Source: Deferribacter thermophilus (GTDB lineage Bacteria; Chrysiogenota; Deferribacteres; Deferribacterales; Deferribacteraceae). From it: DNA of 64,000 bases. Positions 8,995 through 16,750 of the stretch are shown one piece after another. The notes under the pieces are model-generated. The model ran no database searches. It was not told the origin of the DNA and was given only the letters and a program-made list of their open reading frames with translations. Made by a program: the position numbers and the translations under genes. The stretch's first letter is position 1, and each line of letters opens with the position of its first letter. The stretch is taken from contig NZ_JAPNXM010000008.1 of assembly GCF_049472675.1 (NCBI RefSeq), positions 34,075-98,074 of the forward strand. Direction: 5' to 3'.

Positions 8995-9729
8995 TTAAAT
9001 ATTTAATGTCATCAAATCCCTTGCTTTGAATATCTTAAAATTATAATCTTTTGCATCTATATAAAACTTATCTGTTTCTGGGTAAAAATGTGAAAAGAGC
9101 AGAGTAGAGATATTACTATTTACAGCAATCTCTAACACTTCATCATAAGACATATGCACTTCAAAATCTTCACCCTTTAGTTTTCCGCACTCTGCTATCA
9201 ATAAATCAGCATTGTTTACTATTTCTATCAATCCTTCAAAATATTCAGTATCTGAAGTGTACACCAACTTTTTATCATCAAAATTTAAAACAATTCCTAC
9301 AGATTCATCCGTATGCTTTGTTTTAAAAAGCTTATAACTAAAAATACCAAAATCTCTTTCTTCATTCTCAATAATATGAATCTCAATATCAGGTTCTATC
9401 CATTTTCCTAAGATATTTTTAAAAGATTCAATATATTCTTTTAACCCTTTAAACCCAAAAATTGTAACCGGCTTATCAGAATAAGCCCTTTTATTTTTCC
9501 TTGCGAAAAGAAAATGTATTAAACCCATAAAATGATCTGGATGTTTATGAGATACGAAGATATAATCTATCTCATCAGCCATCACACCTTTTTGTTCTAA
9601 CCTTTCAAGCAAATAAAAACCACAATCCAAAACTATTTTTTTATCATCAATTTCCAGTAGATATGATGCAGATCCCCTACCCTCATACTGCACAACACTT
9701 CCTGAGCCCAAAACTGTTAATTTTGCCAT
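8995..9729 (-). CDS. MBL-fold metal-dependent hydrolase (RNase Z-like)
   Basis: The zinc motif HxHxDH appears as SHKHPDHFMG (about residues 60-70), preceded by LTVLGSGSVVQYEGRGSASY, the opening typical of the RNase Z/ElaC-like branch. Later ligands are visible in TSDTEYF and LLFSHFYPE. At 244 residues it is shorter than ElaC and lacks an evident exosite arm, so I call it only a ribonuclease-Z-like hydrolase. It is the first gene of a minus-strand three-gene run with the SDR and PAP2 genes, divergent from lemA across a 98-base spacer. A TATAAT-like box for the lemA side lies at 9789-9794 without a convincing -35. Confidence 0.85.
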   Translation of the reverse strand: MAKLTVLGSGSVVQYEGRGSASYLLEIDDKKIVLDCGFYLLERLEQKGVMADEIDYIFVSHKHPDHFMGLIHFLFARKNKRAYSDKPVTIFGFKGLKEYIESFKNILGKWIEPDIEIHIIENEERDFGIFSYKLFKTKHTDESVGIVLNFDDKKLVYTSDTEYFEGLIEIVNNADLLIAECGKLKGEDFEVHMSYDEVLEIAVNSNISTLLFSHFYPETDKFYIDAKDYNFKIFKARDLMTLNI

Positions 9730-9827
9730 AAATCATCACCGTTTTAAATTTTATATGGAAACTACAGCCTCTGTATGATATTATTAATTATAATGGATTT
9801 TGCAACAAGAAAGTGATGGAGGTAAAG

Positions 9828-10379
9828 ATGATAGGATACATTATCTTAGGTTTAATAATACTAATTATCTTAGGTCTCATTTATTACTACAACAAATTTA
9901 TAAAGCTTAAAAACCAGGTTGACGAATCCTGGAGCGGAATTGATGTACAGCTAAAAAGGAGATACGATTTAATACCAAATTTAGTGGAAACTGTAAAAGG
10001 TTATGCAAAACATGAAAAAGAAACCTTGGAAAATGTAATAAAAGCAAGAAATATGGCCAAGAACGCCACAAATGTAGAAGAAAAAGCACAAGCAGAAAAT
10101 ATGCTGACAGGTGCATTAAAAACAATTTTCGCATTGGCAGAAAATTATCCTGATTTAAAGGCAAACGAAAACTTTTTAAACCTTCAAAACACCTTAAACG
10201 AAATTGAAGATAACATTCAAAATGCCAGAAGATACTACAATGCTGTAGTAAGAGATTACAATATCTTATGTGAATCTTTCCCATCTGTAATTATTGCAAA
10301 CATGTTTAACTTTAAAAAGTGTGAATTCTTTGAAATCGAGGAAAAAGAAAAAGAAAATGTAAAAGTAAGTTTTTCTTAA
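9828..10379 (+). CDS. lemA: LemA family membrane protein
   Basis: One N-terminal membrane segment (GYIILGLIILIILGLIYYY) is followed by the LemA signature NQVDESWSGIDVQLKRRYDL, IPNLVETVKGYAKHEKETLE and RRYYNAVVRDYN. The 183-residue length is normal. The frame is open from a GTG at 9813, but GGAGG at 9818-9822 places initiation at ATG 9828. LemA proteins are all-helical with a small extracytoplasmic or cytoplasmic N-tail; their function is not firmly known. They are commonly paired with a Gly-rich DUF2207 protein, exactly as here (11-base spacer), which supports a shared membrane complex. Confidence 0.95.
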   Translation: MIGYIILGLIILIILGLIYYYNKFIKLKNQVDESWSGIDVQLKRRYDLIPNLVETVKGYAKHEKETLENVIKARNMAKNATNVEEKAQAENMLTGALKTIFALAENYPDLKANENFLNLQNTLNEIEDNIQNARRYYNAVVRDYNILCESFPSVIIANMFNFKKCEFFEIEEKEKENVKVSFS

Positions 10380-10390
10380 AAAGGGTTGAA

Positions 10391-12106
10391 ATGAAAATAG
10401 TTATAAACTTTCTTGCAATACTATTTTTTGCTTTTACTGCAATAGCTCATGCTGAATATTTTTATATTAAAAAATATGATGTGGATATCACTGTTAACGA
10501 AAACTCTGTTTTGGATATCAAGGAAGATATTTTAGTGCATTTTTACTCACCCAGACATGGTATTTTTAGGAAAATACCCTATAAATACAAAGTGGAAAAC
10601 AAAGCTGATGATTTATCAAGACCCTTTATTTATAGCAAAAATTACAAACTCTACATTTACGATATAAAAACACCCGGATTTAAAAATAAGATATATAAAA
10701 AAGGGAACTATCTTTATATCCGTATTGGTGATAAAAACAGATATGTAAATGGTGATATTAGATATACAATCAACTATAAGGTTTATGGGGCGATTAACTT
10801 TTTTGATGACCATTCAGAGTTTTATTACAATGTTATCGGTTTTGAATGGCCTGTAAAGATTGAAAAGGCTACTTTTAATATAAATTTCCCTGCAAATTTC
10901 GAGCCAGATGAATCAGAATATTTTATTTTTAGTGGAAAAAGATTTTCTAAAATAAATAATACAAAGTATTCTGTATCAGAAGGGAATATCTCTGGAGAAA
11001 CCATTTCACCCCTGCCTGCTGGTTATGGAATAACAGTAGGGATTAAATTTCCTAAGGGGTTAATAGATAAAGGCTCCTTTTTTACAAAATTAAAGTTTAT
11101 TATCTATAACAACTACATCTATGTATTACCTTTAATAGTGTTTATTATATTTTTCTTGCTCTGGAATAAATTTGGAAAAGATACAAAAATGATTAAGATA
11201 GTTCAGTATAAACTGCCTGATGATATCACACCTGCTGAAGCTGGAGTTTTGATAGATGACAAAGTGGATAATAGAGATTTGATTTCACTAATATTCTACT
11301 GGGCAGCAAAAGGTTTTTTAGAGATTGAAGAGGTTGAAGGGGACGGCTTAATTTTCAAAAAGAAAGATTATGTGTTAAACAGATTAAAAGACTTACCTGA
11401 AACAGCAAAAAGTTTTGAAAAGGTAATATTCAACGGTTTATTCCCTGGTAGCACAAAAAGTGTTAAAATAAGTACGCTTAAAGATAATTTTTATACATAT
11501 ATGAATGAAGCTAGGGAAAAGCTTGATTCTGAATTAACGCTACAAGATTACTACGATAGCACTTCGAAAATATTAACTTCACTTTCCTATGTTGTAGCTA
11601 TTTTACTCTTTGTTATTGGAATTATCAGCGGAATATTTTTTGGAAGATTAGATTATCCAATATCTTTTATTTTATCATCAATTATAGTATTTATTTTTGC
11701 TAGAATAATGCCTAAAAAAACAACTAAAGGTAGCAAAATTTATCAGCTAGTAGAGGGGTTTAAAGAGTTTATAGAAAGAGTGGAAAAACCAAAACTAAAA
11801 GCTTTGCTAAAAGAAGATCCAAACTATTTTGATAAAATACTCCCTTTTGCCATAGCGCTCGGTATAGAAGAAAAAGTAGCAGAGAAATTTAAAGATTTAA
11901 TCACTGAGCCACCAAGCTGGTATCGTGGCAGTAGCTATCATACTTTTAATACAATATATTTTGTAAATAGTATTGATCACTCTATAAAATCTATGAATAC
12001 TGCTTTTACCTCTGCACCTCAATCAAGCAGTAGCGGTAGCGGATTTTCAGGTGGTGGTGGCTTTGGTGGAGGCGGTTTTGGTGGAGGTGGAGGCGGTAGT
12101 TGGTGA
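10391..12106 (+). CDS. DUF2207 membrane protein with Gly-rich tail
   Basis: A signal peptide (INFLAILFFAFTAIAHA, cut near residue 22) leads into a periplasmic beta-rich domain (about 23-230) opening YFYIKKYDVDITVNENSVLD, the hallmark of DUF2207/YciQ-like proteins. A membrane helix follows near residues 238-257, then a cytoplasmic part and a second pair of hydrophobic segments near 395-430. The C-terminus is a low-complexity run of GGGFGGGG type ending in SW, a known feature of this family and not a sequencing artefact. The pairing with lemA is common; the function is unknown, with envelope-stress or remodelling roles proposed for relatives. Confidence 0.9.
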   Translation: MKIVINFLAILFFAFTAIAHAEYFYIKKYDVDITVNENSVLDIKEDILVHFYSPRHGIFRKIPYKYKVENKADDLSRPFIYSKNYKLYIYDIKTPGFKNKIYKKGNYLYIRIGDKNRYVNGDIRYTINYKVYGAINFFDDHSEFYYNVIGFEWPVKIEKATFNINFPANFEPDESEYFIFSGKRFSKINNTKYSVSEGNISGETISPLPAGYGITVGIKFPKGLIDKGSFFTKLKFIIYNNYIYVLPLIVFIIFFLLWNKFGKDTKMIKIVQYKLPDDITPAEAGVLIDDKVDNRDLISLIFYWAAKGFLEIEEVEGDGLIFKKKDYVLNRLKDLPETAKSFEKVIFNGLFPGSTKSVKISTLKDNFYTYMNEAREKLDSELTLQDYYDSTSKILTSLSYVVAILLFVIGIISGIFFGRLDYPISFILSSIIVFIFARIMPKKTTKGSKIYQLVEGFKEFIERVEKPKLKALLKEDPNYFDKILPFAIALGIEEKVAEKFKDLITEPPSWYRGSSYHTFNTIYFVNSIDHSIKSMNTAFTSAPQSSSSGSGFSGGGGFGGGGFGGGGGGSW

Positions 12107-12999
12107 GATTTGCTCTGTTTTTAGATAATTTTATAGGCTACAAACTATTAGAGACTTTAAGCAGTAGTGGATTAAAAGATTTGAGAGTTTTTACATATCA
12201 TCCAAATACTAAAAGAACAAATCAAATCTATGATTTTTCAAAGTTTGCAAGAGATTTTAGTATAATATATTTAGATGGAAACAAATATTCATTTGTAAAA
12301 AATAAAATAAAAGATATTGATTTGGCTTTATGTATTGATTGGACAAAAGATTTTTTCATCAAAGTAAATACAAGCTTTAAAGTTTTATACGCACACCCTT
12401 CCCTTTTACCCTATTATAGAGGGTATGGAGCTATATCTGAGCAATTTTTTAGAGGTGTTGTAAAAAGTGGTATAACAATTTATGAGCCAATAGATAAAGT
12501 TGATGCTGGACCAATTTTATTTCAAGATGTTATAAAGATAGAATTTGATGATTACCCAGTTGATTTTATTGAAAAATATATAGAAAAGATTGCAACTTTT
12601 ATTGATAACTTATTGAATAACAGAGTAAATCTAAACGAAACTAAACCTCAAAATGATGAGTTAGGTTTTTACCTTGTTAGAAAGAGAAAAAAAGATGCTA
12701 TTATAGATTTTAACAAATCAGCTTATGCAGTCTATAATCATATTAGAGCTTATGCCCACCCATTTTTTGGAGCATTCGCTATAAGTAAAAATGAAAAAAT
12801 AACAATTTGGAAAGCTCATATTGAAAAATGGGATGGAGATTATGGATATCCAGGAACAGTTATAAATAAAACTAAAAACGGTATTGAAGTAGCATGTGGC
12901 AGTGGAACCATAATTGTTTCAGAATTAGAATTAAACAATAAAATATACAAATTCGAAGAAATCCCAATTGAAGAAAATACCATATTGAACCAAATTTAA
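12103..12999 (+). CDS. Formyltransferase-family protein with altered active site
   Basis: Formyl_trans_N-like core: AHPSLLPYYRG (His98) and IDKVDAGPILFQ (Asp134) align with the formyl-tetrahydrofolate enzymes Fmt and ArnA, and residues from about 195 resemble the C-terminal OB-type domain. The usual catalytic Asn of the N-x-H-x-SLLP motif is Tyr96 here (residues numbered from GTG 12103), and the usual N-terminal MGTP-type opening is missing. It may use another acceptor or be inactive. GTG 12103 overlaps the previous stop as GTGA, so translation is coupled to the DUF2207 gene. Not the housekeeping Fmt; a sugar-amine formyltransferase is possible but unproven. Confidence 0.75.
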   Translation: MRFALFLDNFIGYKLLETLSSSGLKDLRVFTYHPNTKRTNQIYDFSKFARDFSIIYLDGNKYSFVKNKIKDIDLALCIDWTKDFFIKVNTSFKVLYAHPSLLPYYRGYGAISEQFFRGVVKSGITIYEPIDKVDAGPILFQDVIKIEFDDYPVDFIEKYIEKIATFIDNLLNNRVNLNETKPQNDELGFYLVRKRKKDAIIDFNKSAYAVYNHIRAYAHPFFGAFAISKNEKITIWKAHIEKWDGDYGYPGTVINKTKNGIEVACGSGTIIVSELELNNKIYKFEEIPIEENTILNQI

Positions 13000-13033
13000 A
13001 GCAAATTTTAAATATATTTCAATCAAAATCGTA

Positions 13034-13062
13034 TTGACAGATTAAACATTGTTTGATATTTC
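13034..13062 (+). promoter_or_regulatory. Sigma-70-type promoter for the binding-protein gene
   Basis: A perfect TTGACA at 13034-13039 is followed after 17 bases by TATTTC at 13057-13062. The start codon lies 47 bases downstream with a strong GGAGGA site. The perfect -35 and correct spacing support the call; the -10 is only partly consensus. Confidence 0.5.
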
Positions 13063-13079
13063 TTAACCAAGAAAGTTAA
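13059..13079. promoter_or_regulatory. Inverted repeats overlapping the -10/start region
   Basis: TTTCTT-AACC-AAGAAA (13059-13074) and TTAAC-N7-GTTAA (13063-13079) are two overlapping perfect inverted repeats located between the -10 box and the start codon of the binding-protein gene. The position is what a repressor operator would have, but the arms are only 5-6 bases in an A+T-rich background. Confidence 0.3.
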
Positions 13080-13108
13080 ATATATTTTAACATATAGTGG
13101 AGGATTTT

Positions 13109-14218
13109 ATGTTAAGGATAATTTTATCAGTTTTTCTGACAGTTTTTATCAGTATTACTGCTTTTGCCGAAATAAAAATTGGTGCTTTACTTGCAATCTC
13201 TGGCCCAGCATCACACTTAGGCAAACCAGCTGAAGTAATTTTGAAAGAATTAGTTAAAGATTATAATAAAAATAACAAAGAAAAAATTAAGCTTATTATT
13301 TATGATACAAAAAGTCATCCACAGATGGCAATCCAATTTGCAAAAAGATTGATATCAAAAGATAAAGTAAAGATTATAATTGGTCCAAACACTACAGGAA
13401 GCGCTCTTGCAATAATCCCTCTTGTACAGAAATCAAAGGTGGTAACAATGACACTTGTAGGTGGTACCTCTGTAGTTGAGCCAGTGAAAAAATATGTTTT
13501 CAAATCTCCACAAAAAACATCCACCGCAATTAAAAAAATAGAAAGCTACCTGTTGGCGAATAATATAACAAAAATAGGTGTAATAGCTGATTCTGGGGGG
13601 TTTGGACAAGATGGCATAAACTCTCTTAAGGTATTATCAAAAAATATAGAAGTTGTTGGTATAGAAAAATTTAACAAAACTGATGCTAATATGACATCTC
13701 AATTATCAAAATTATTAAATAAAAAACCACAAGCGATACTTGCTTGGACAGTTGGCTCTGCAGGTGCTAAAATAGCTAATAATTTGAGAGAGTTAAATAA
13801 AAATATATTGTTAATTCAATCTCATGGACTTGCAGATTATTACTATATCAAGTTAGCTGGTAAAAATGCAGAAGGTTCTATTTTGCCAGCAACAAAGTTT
13901 ATTGTTGCTGACCAGCTCCCAGATAACGATCCACAAAAACCTTTACTTATTGAGTTCAACAAAAAATTTGGCAAGCTTATAAAAGATTCATCAGTTCATG
14001 CTGTATATGCTTATGATGGTTTTAAACTTATTTTAAAAGGCTTAGAAATCTCAAAAAAAGAGAATATACCATTAGCTGATGCTATTGAAAAAATAAAAAA
14101 TTTCGTTAGTGTTACAGGAACATATAATTTTTCGGCAAAAGATCACTGTGGACTTGATGAAGATTCTATGGTAATAATAAAAGTAGTAAATGGAAAATTT
14201 AAATTAATTCGGAGGTAA
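13109..14218 (+). CDS. ABC-type branched-chain amino-acid-like periplasmic binding protein
   Basis: Periplasmic ligand-binding protein of the LivK/Peripla_BP_6 class. A signal peptide (LRIILSVFLTVFISITAFA) precedes EIKIGALLAISGPASHLGKP, the standard opening of the family; IIGPNTTGSALAIIPLVQKS and GVIADSGGFGQDG follow in the expected order. GGAGGA at 13099-13104 fixes ATG 13109 over the GTG at 13097. No permease or ATPase genes are adjacent, so it is an orphan binding protein that must work with a transporter or sensor elsewhere. Ligand could be an amino acid, a short amide or an aromatic acid; the sequence does not decide. Confidence 0.9.
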   Translation: MLRIILSVFLTVFISITAFAEIKIGALLAISGPASHLGKPAEVILKELVKDYNKNNKEKIKLIIYDTKSHPQMAIQFAKRLISKDKVKIIIGPNTTGSALAIIPLVQKSKVVTMTLVGGTSVVEPVKKYVFKSPQKTSTAIKKIESYLLANNITKIGVIADSGGFGQDGINSLKVLSKNIEVVGIEKFNKTDANMTSQLSKLLNKKPQAILAWTVGSAGAKIANNLRELNKNILLIQSHGLADYYYIKLAGKNAEGSILPATKFIVADQLPDNDPQKPLLIEFNKKFGKLIKDSSVHAVYAYDGFKLILKGLEISKKENIPLADAIEKIKNFVSVTGTYNFSAKDHCGLDEDSMVIIKVVNGKFKLIRR

Positions 14219-14220
14219 AG

Positions 14221-15207
14221 ATGGAGAAATTTAGAGCTTTAGTAGTTTATGAAAACGAAGATGGTACATTTGAAAGGAAAATAGAAGAAAAACAGATATC
14301 AGATTTACCAGATAATGATGTATTGATTAGAGTATATTACTCTTCATTAAATTACAAAGATGCATTATCAGCTACAGGTAACAAAGGAGTTACAAGAAAT
14401 TACCCTCACACACCAGGTATTGATGCTGCTGGAATTGTTGTAAAGTCAAAAACAAACGATTTTAAAGAGGGGGATGAAGTAATTGTTATAGGATACGACC
14501 TGGGGATGAACACCCCAGGTGGTTTTGGTGAATATATCTCTGTGCCAGCTAACTGGGTTGTTAAAAAGCCAGAAAATCTCACACTTAAGCAGGCTATGAT
14601 TTATGGCACAGCTGGTTTTACAGCTGCAATGTCTGTTGATAAATTACAAAAGTTTGGCCTTAAAGATGGTGGCAAAGTTTTAGTTACTGGCGCTACAGGT
14701 GGTGTGGGTTCTATTGCTGTAGCAATACTTGCAAAAGAAGGTTATCAGGTGGTTGCAGCAACAGGAAAAATAGACCAAACAGAGTTTTTAAAATCTCTTG
14801 GTGCAAATGAGATTGTAAATAGAAATGATATCATCGATGAAAAAAAAGCTCTTTTAAGAGAAACATGGGACGGTGTGGTTGATACTGTTGGTGGCTCTAT
14901 ATTGGCATCAGCTATAAAAGCTTTAAAATACGGCTGTTCTGCTACAACCTGTGGCCTTGCTCAATCCCCAAAGCTTGATATTACAGTGTTTCCATTTATT
15001 CTTCGTGGAGTAAACCTTTTAGGGATCGATTCTGTTGAATGTGATATTGAGTTTAAAAAATATATTTGGGATAAGATAGCGAACGATTGGAATATAGATT
15101 TTCCTGATGGTTTTTATGAAGAAGTGACTTTAGATCAAATAAACGAAAAAATCGATTTGATATTGCAAGGGAAAATCAAAGGGAGAGTAATTTTACATCA
15201 TAATTAG
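14221..15207 (+). CDS. YhdH/AcuI-family NADPH-dependent acrylyl-CoA reductase-like protein
   Basis: Zinc-free medium-chain dehydrogenase of 328 residues. The opening FRALVVYENEDGTFERKIEE, SSLNYKDALSATGNKGV and PHTPGIDAAGIVV, then VTGATGGVGSIAVAILAKEG for NADPH binding, place it in the YhdH/YhfP quinone-oxidoreductase group that includes acrylyl-CoA reductase AcuI. The start is two bases after the binding-protein stop, with GGAGG at the end of that gene, so the two are co-transcribed. Probable role: reduction of an electrophilic enoyl compound in the cytosol. Family call is secure; substrate is inferred only from relatives. Confidence 0.9.
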   Translation: MEKFRALVVYENEDGTFERKIEEKQISDLPDNDVLIRVYYSSLNYKDALSATGNKGVTRNYPHTPGIDAAGIVVKSKTNDFKEGDEVIVIGYDLGMNTPGGFGEYISVPANWVVKKPENLTLKQAMIYGTAGFTAAMSVDKLQKFGLKDGGKVLVTGATGGVGSIAVAILAKEGYQVVAATGKIDQTEFLKSLGANEIVNRNDIIDEKKALLRETWDGVVDTVGGSILASAIKALKYGCSATTCGLAQSPKLDITVFPFILRGVNLLGIDSVECDIEFKKYIWDKIANDWNIDFPDGFYEEVTLDQINEKIDLILQGKIKGRVILHHN

Positions 15208-15265
15208 TTATAACTAAAATTTATATTCAGTATTATTTTAAAATAGCTTATTTCCGCATTATTTC

Positions 15266-15295
15266 TTGAAATAGTTTTATTGTGATTGTTATATT
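15266..15295 (+). promoter_or_regulatory. Possible promoter for the Uma2 gene
   Basis: TTGAAA at 15266-15271 and TATATT at 15290-15295 are separated by 18 bases in a 198-base spacer that holds no gene. A second TTGAAATAG copy lies at about 15299. The boxes are plausible but the spacer is extremely A+T-rich. Confidence 0.3.
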
Positions 15296-15405
15296 ATCTT
15301 GAAATAGAACCAATTATAAACTATAATAATCTTAAGAATTTAATAATATTTAATTATTACGAGATTATAATCTATTTAAAATAAAATTTTTTCGGAGCAT
15401 AAAAA

Positions 15406-15987
15406 ATGTGTCCTTTAGCAAAGAAAGCTGATAAAAAATACACTTACCAGGATTATCTTACTTGGCCCGATGAAGAAAGATGGGAAATAATCGATGGAAA
15501 TGCCTACAATATGAGCCCTTCCCCATCTACAAAACATCAATTAATAAGCAGAAATATTACTGGAGAACTTTATAAGAATAAATCAAAGTTAAAGAGCTGT
15601 GAATTTTTTGAAGCACCAACAGATGTTGTTTTAGATGATTTTAATGTAGTGCTACCAGATATTTTTATTGTTTGTGATAAAGATAAAATAACAGATAAAA
15701 ATATACAAGGTGCACCAGACTTAGTCATTGAAATAGTTTCAAAATCTACTGCTTATAAAGATACAAAAATTAAAAAAGATTTATACGAAGCTTTTGGAGT
15801 AAAAGAGTATATTCTTGTATTTCCTGAGCTTGAAATTGTTGAAAGATATGTTTTATCTGAAGGGAAATATGGTGTTCCAGAAAGATTTAACTGGGATGAA
15901 ACCCTAAAACTAAAAACTTTTGATATCGAAATTCCATTATGGGAAGTATTTGAAAAAGAAATAAAAGAAGAACAAGAAAATAAATAA
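15406..15987 (+). CDS. Uma2 family (DUF820) putative restriction-endonuclease-fold protein
   Basis: The 193-residue protein has the Uma2 layout: YTYQDYLTWPDEERWEIIDG at the N-terminus, then the PD-(D/E)xK-like core VVLPDIFIVC...GAPDLVIEIVSKST, in which Asp, Glu and the following Lys region are in place, and DLYEAFGVKEYILV. The family has the type II restriction endonuclease fold but its biological role is unsettled, and it occurs in multiple copies in some genomes. It stands alone between two spacers, one carrying a promoter-like site and the other a palindromic repeat, so nothing nearby suggests a partner. Confidence 0.85.
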   Translation: MCPLAKKADKKYTYQDYLTWPDEERWEIIDGNAYNMSPSPSTKHQLISRNITGELYKNKSKLKSCEFFEAPTDVVLDDFNVVLPDIFIVCDKDKITDKNIQGAPDLVIEIVSKSTAYKDTKIKKDLYEAFGVKEYILVFPELEIVERYVLSEGKYGVPERFNWDETLKLKTFDIEIPLWEVFEKEIKEEQENK

Positions 15988-16059
15988 GTCGATATTGGTA
16001 TAATAAAGCTTGAGAAATATGTTTTAAAAATTCTTTACATCTTGATTATTATTTATTGA

Positions 16060-16129
16060 GATTGCTTCGTCGTTCAACTCCTCGCAATGACTGCAATTTA
16101 TGGTCATTGCGAGCGTCAGCGAAGCAATC
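16060..16129. repeat. Palindromic ~70-bp repeat, copy B
   Basis: Near-identical to the copy at 707: GATTGCTTCGTCG, CTCGCAATGAC, then GGTCATTGCGAGCGTCAGCG and AAGCAATC. The arms pair over most of their length. It lies between the Uma2 gene and the mshA promoter. Confidence 0.85.
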
Positions 16130-16190
16130 TAAATAGCTTGAACAATTATTCTATACAAATCCATTAAAAATGTTTTAACTTTTTGTTACA

Positions 16191-16232
16191 TTTAATTTAA
16201 ATATATTGACATTTAAAAATATTTAAATTAAA
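16191..16232. promoter_or_regulatory. Perfect 14-bp inverted repeat framing the mshA promoter
   Basis: TTTAATTTAAATAT (16191-16204) and its exact complement ATATTTAAATTAAA (16219-16232) flank a 14-base centre that contains the TTGACA box. The right arm overlaps the -10. The geometry suits an operator for the pilin gene, although long A+T palindromes arise more easily in such DNA. Confidence 0.4.
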
Positions 16233-16234
16233 AT
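16206..16234 (+). promoter_or_regulatory. Sigma-70-type promoter of the pilus locus
   Basis: TTGACA at 16206-16211 and TAAAAT at 16229-16234 with a 17-base spacer. A strong AGGAGGT ribosome site follows at 16253-16259, eight bases before the mshA ATG. This is probably the main promoter for the major pilin and perhaps the entire locus. Confidence 0.6.
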
Positions 16235-16267
16235 TAAATAAAGTTTAATATAGGAGGTACATATTTA

Positions 16268-16750
16268 ATGGACAAAAAAGGTTTCACATTAATTGAGCTG
16301 GTAATCGTAATAGTTATTTTGGGTATTTTGGCAGCTGTAGCATTACCAAAATTTGTCAATTTGCAAGATGATGCAAAAGATGCTGCGGCAAAAGGTATAG
16401 TCGGTGGTTTTAAAGCTGCCATAAATGTAGCAAAGTCTAAATGTTTATTAGAAGATTCTAAAGGAACATCTTCTGTGAAAGGTACTTCTGATACTGATGG
16501 TGGAACTGATTCTATTTCAATAGAAGGAACATCTTATTATTTTAATAAAAATTGTTTACCTATTGGTACAGATAAAACGCTAGATAGTAATGATGATTGT
16601 AAAAATTTACTTGAACTAGCATCATTATCAACAGATGATATAGGTACTGTAACTTTTAATGGGACAACCTGCACTTACAATTTAAAAAACACAAATTCTT
16701 ATAGTAGTTTTACTTATGATGTTTCAACTGGTAAAATTGAACTCCAATAA
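16268..16750 (+). CDS. mshA: MSHA-type major pilin
   Basis: Type IV prepilin with a short leader MDKKG cut before FTLIELVIVIVILGILAAVA; Glu5 of the mature form is present. The stretch ALPKFVNLQDDAKDAAAKG is characteristic of MshA rather than PilA. Mature part has cysteines near residues 59, 99, 115 and 137, able to form the C-terminal disulfide loop, and a Ser/Thr/Gly-rich middle. It is the first gene of the pilus locus, right after a good promoter and ribosome site, as expected for the most abundant subunit. Assembled in the periplasm into a surface fibre used for attachment or twitching. Confidence 0.9.
   Translation: MDKKGFTLIELVIVIVILGILAAVALPKFVNLQDDAKDAAAKGIVGGFKAAINVAKSKCLLEDSKGTSSVKGTSDTDGGTDSISIEGTSYYFNKNCLPIGTDKTLDSNDDCKNLLELASLSTDDIGTVTFNGTTCTYNLKNTNSYSSFTYDVSTGKIELQ

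Noticed and set aside
9907..10284. 125-residue minus-strand frame opposite lemA
   Set aside because: lemA is clearly coding on the plus strand; the antisense frame is Leu/Phe/His-rich, as expected from the complement of Lys/Glu codons.
15204..15217. Perfect palindrome TTAGTTATAACTAA at the end of the AcuI-like gene
   Set aside because: The stem is only seven A/T-rich pairs without a loop or T tract, too weak for an intrinsic terminator.
15406..15987. Uma2 protein as part of a restriction-modification or mobile element
   Set aside because: No methyltransferase, transposase or terminal repeats flank it. The nearby palindrome is part of a dispersed family that also occurs next to unrelated genes.
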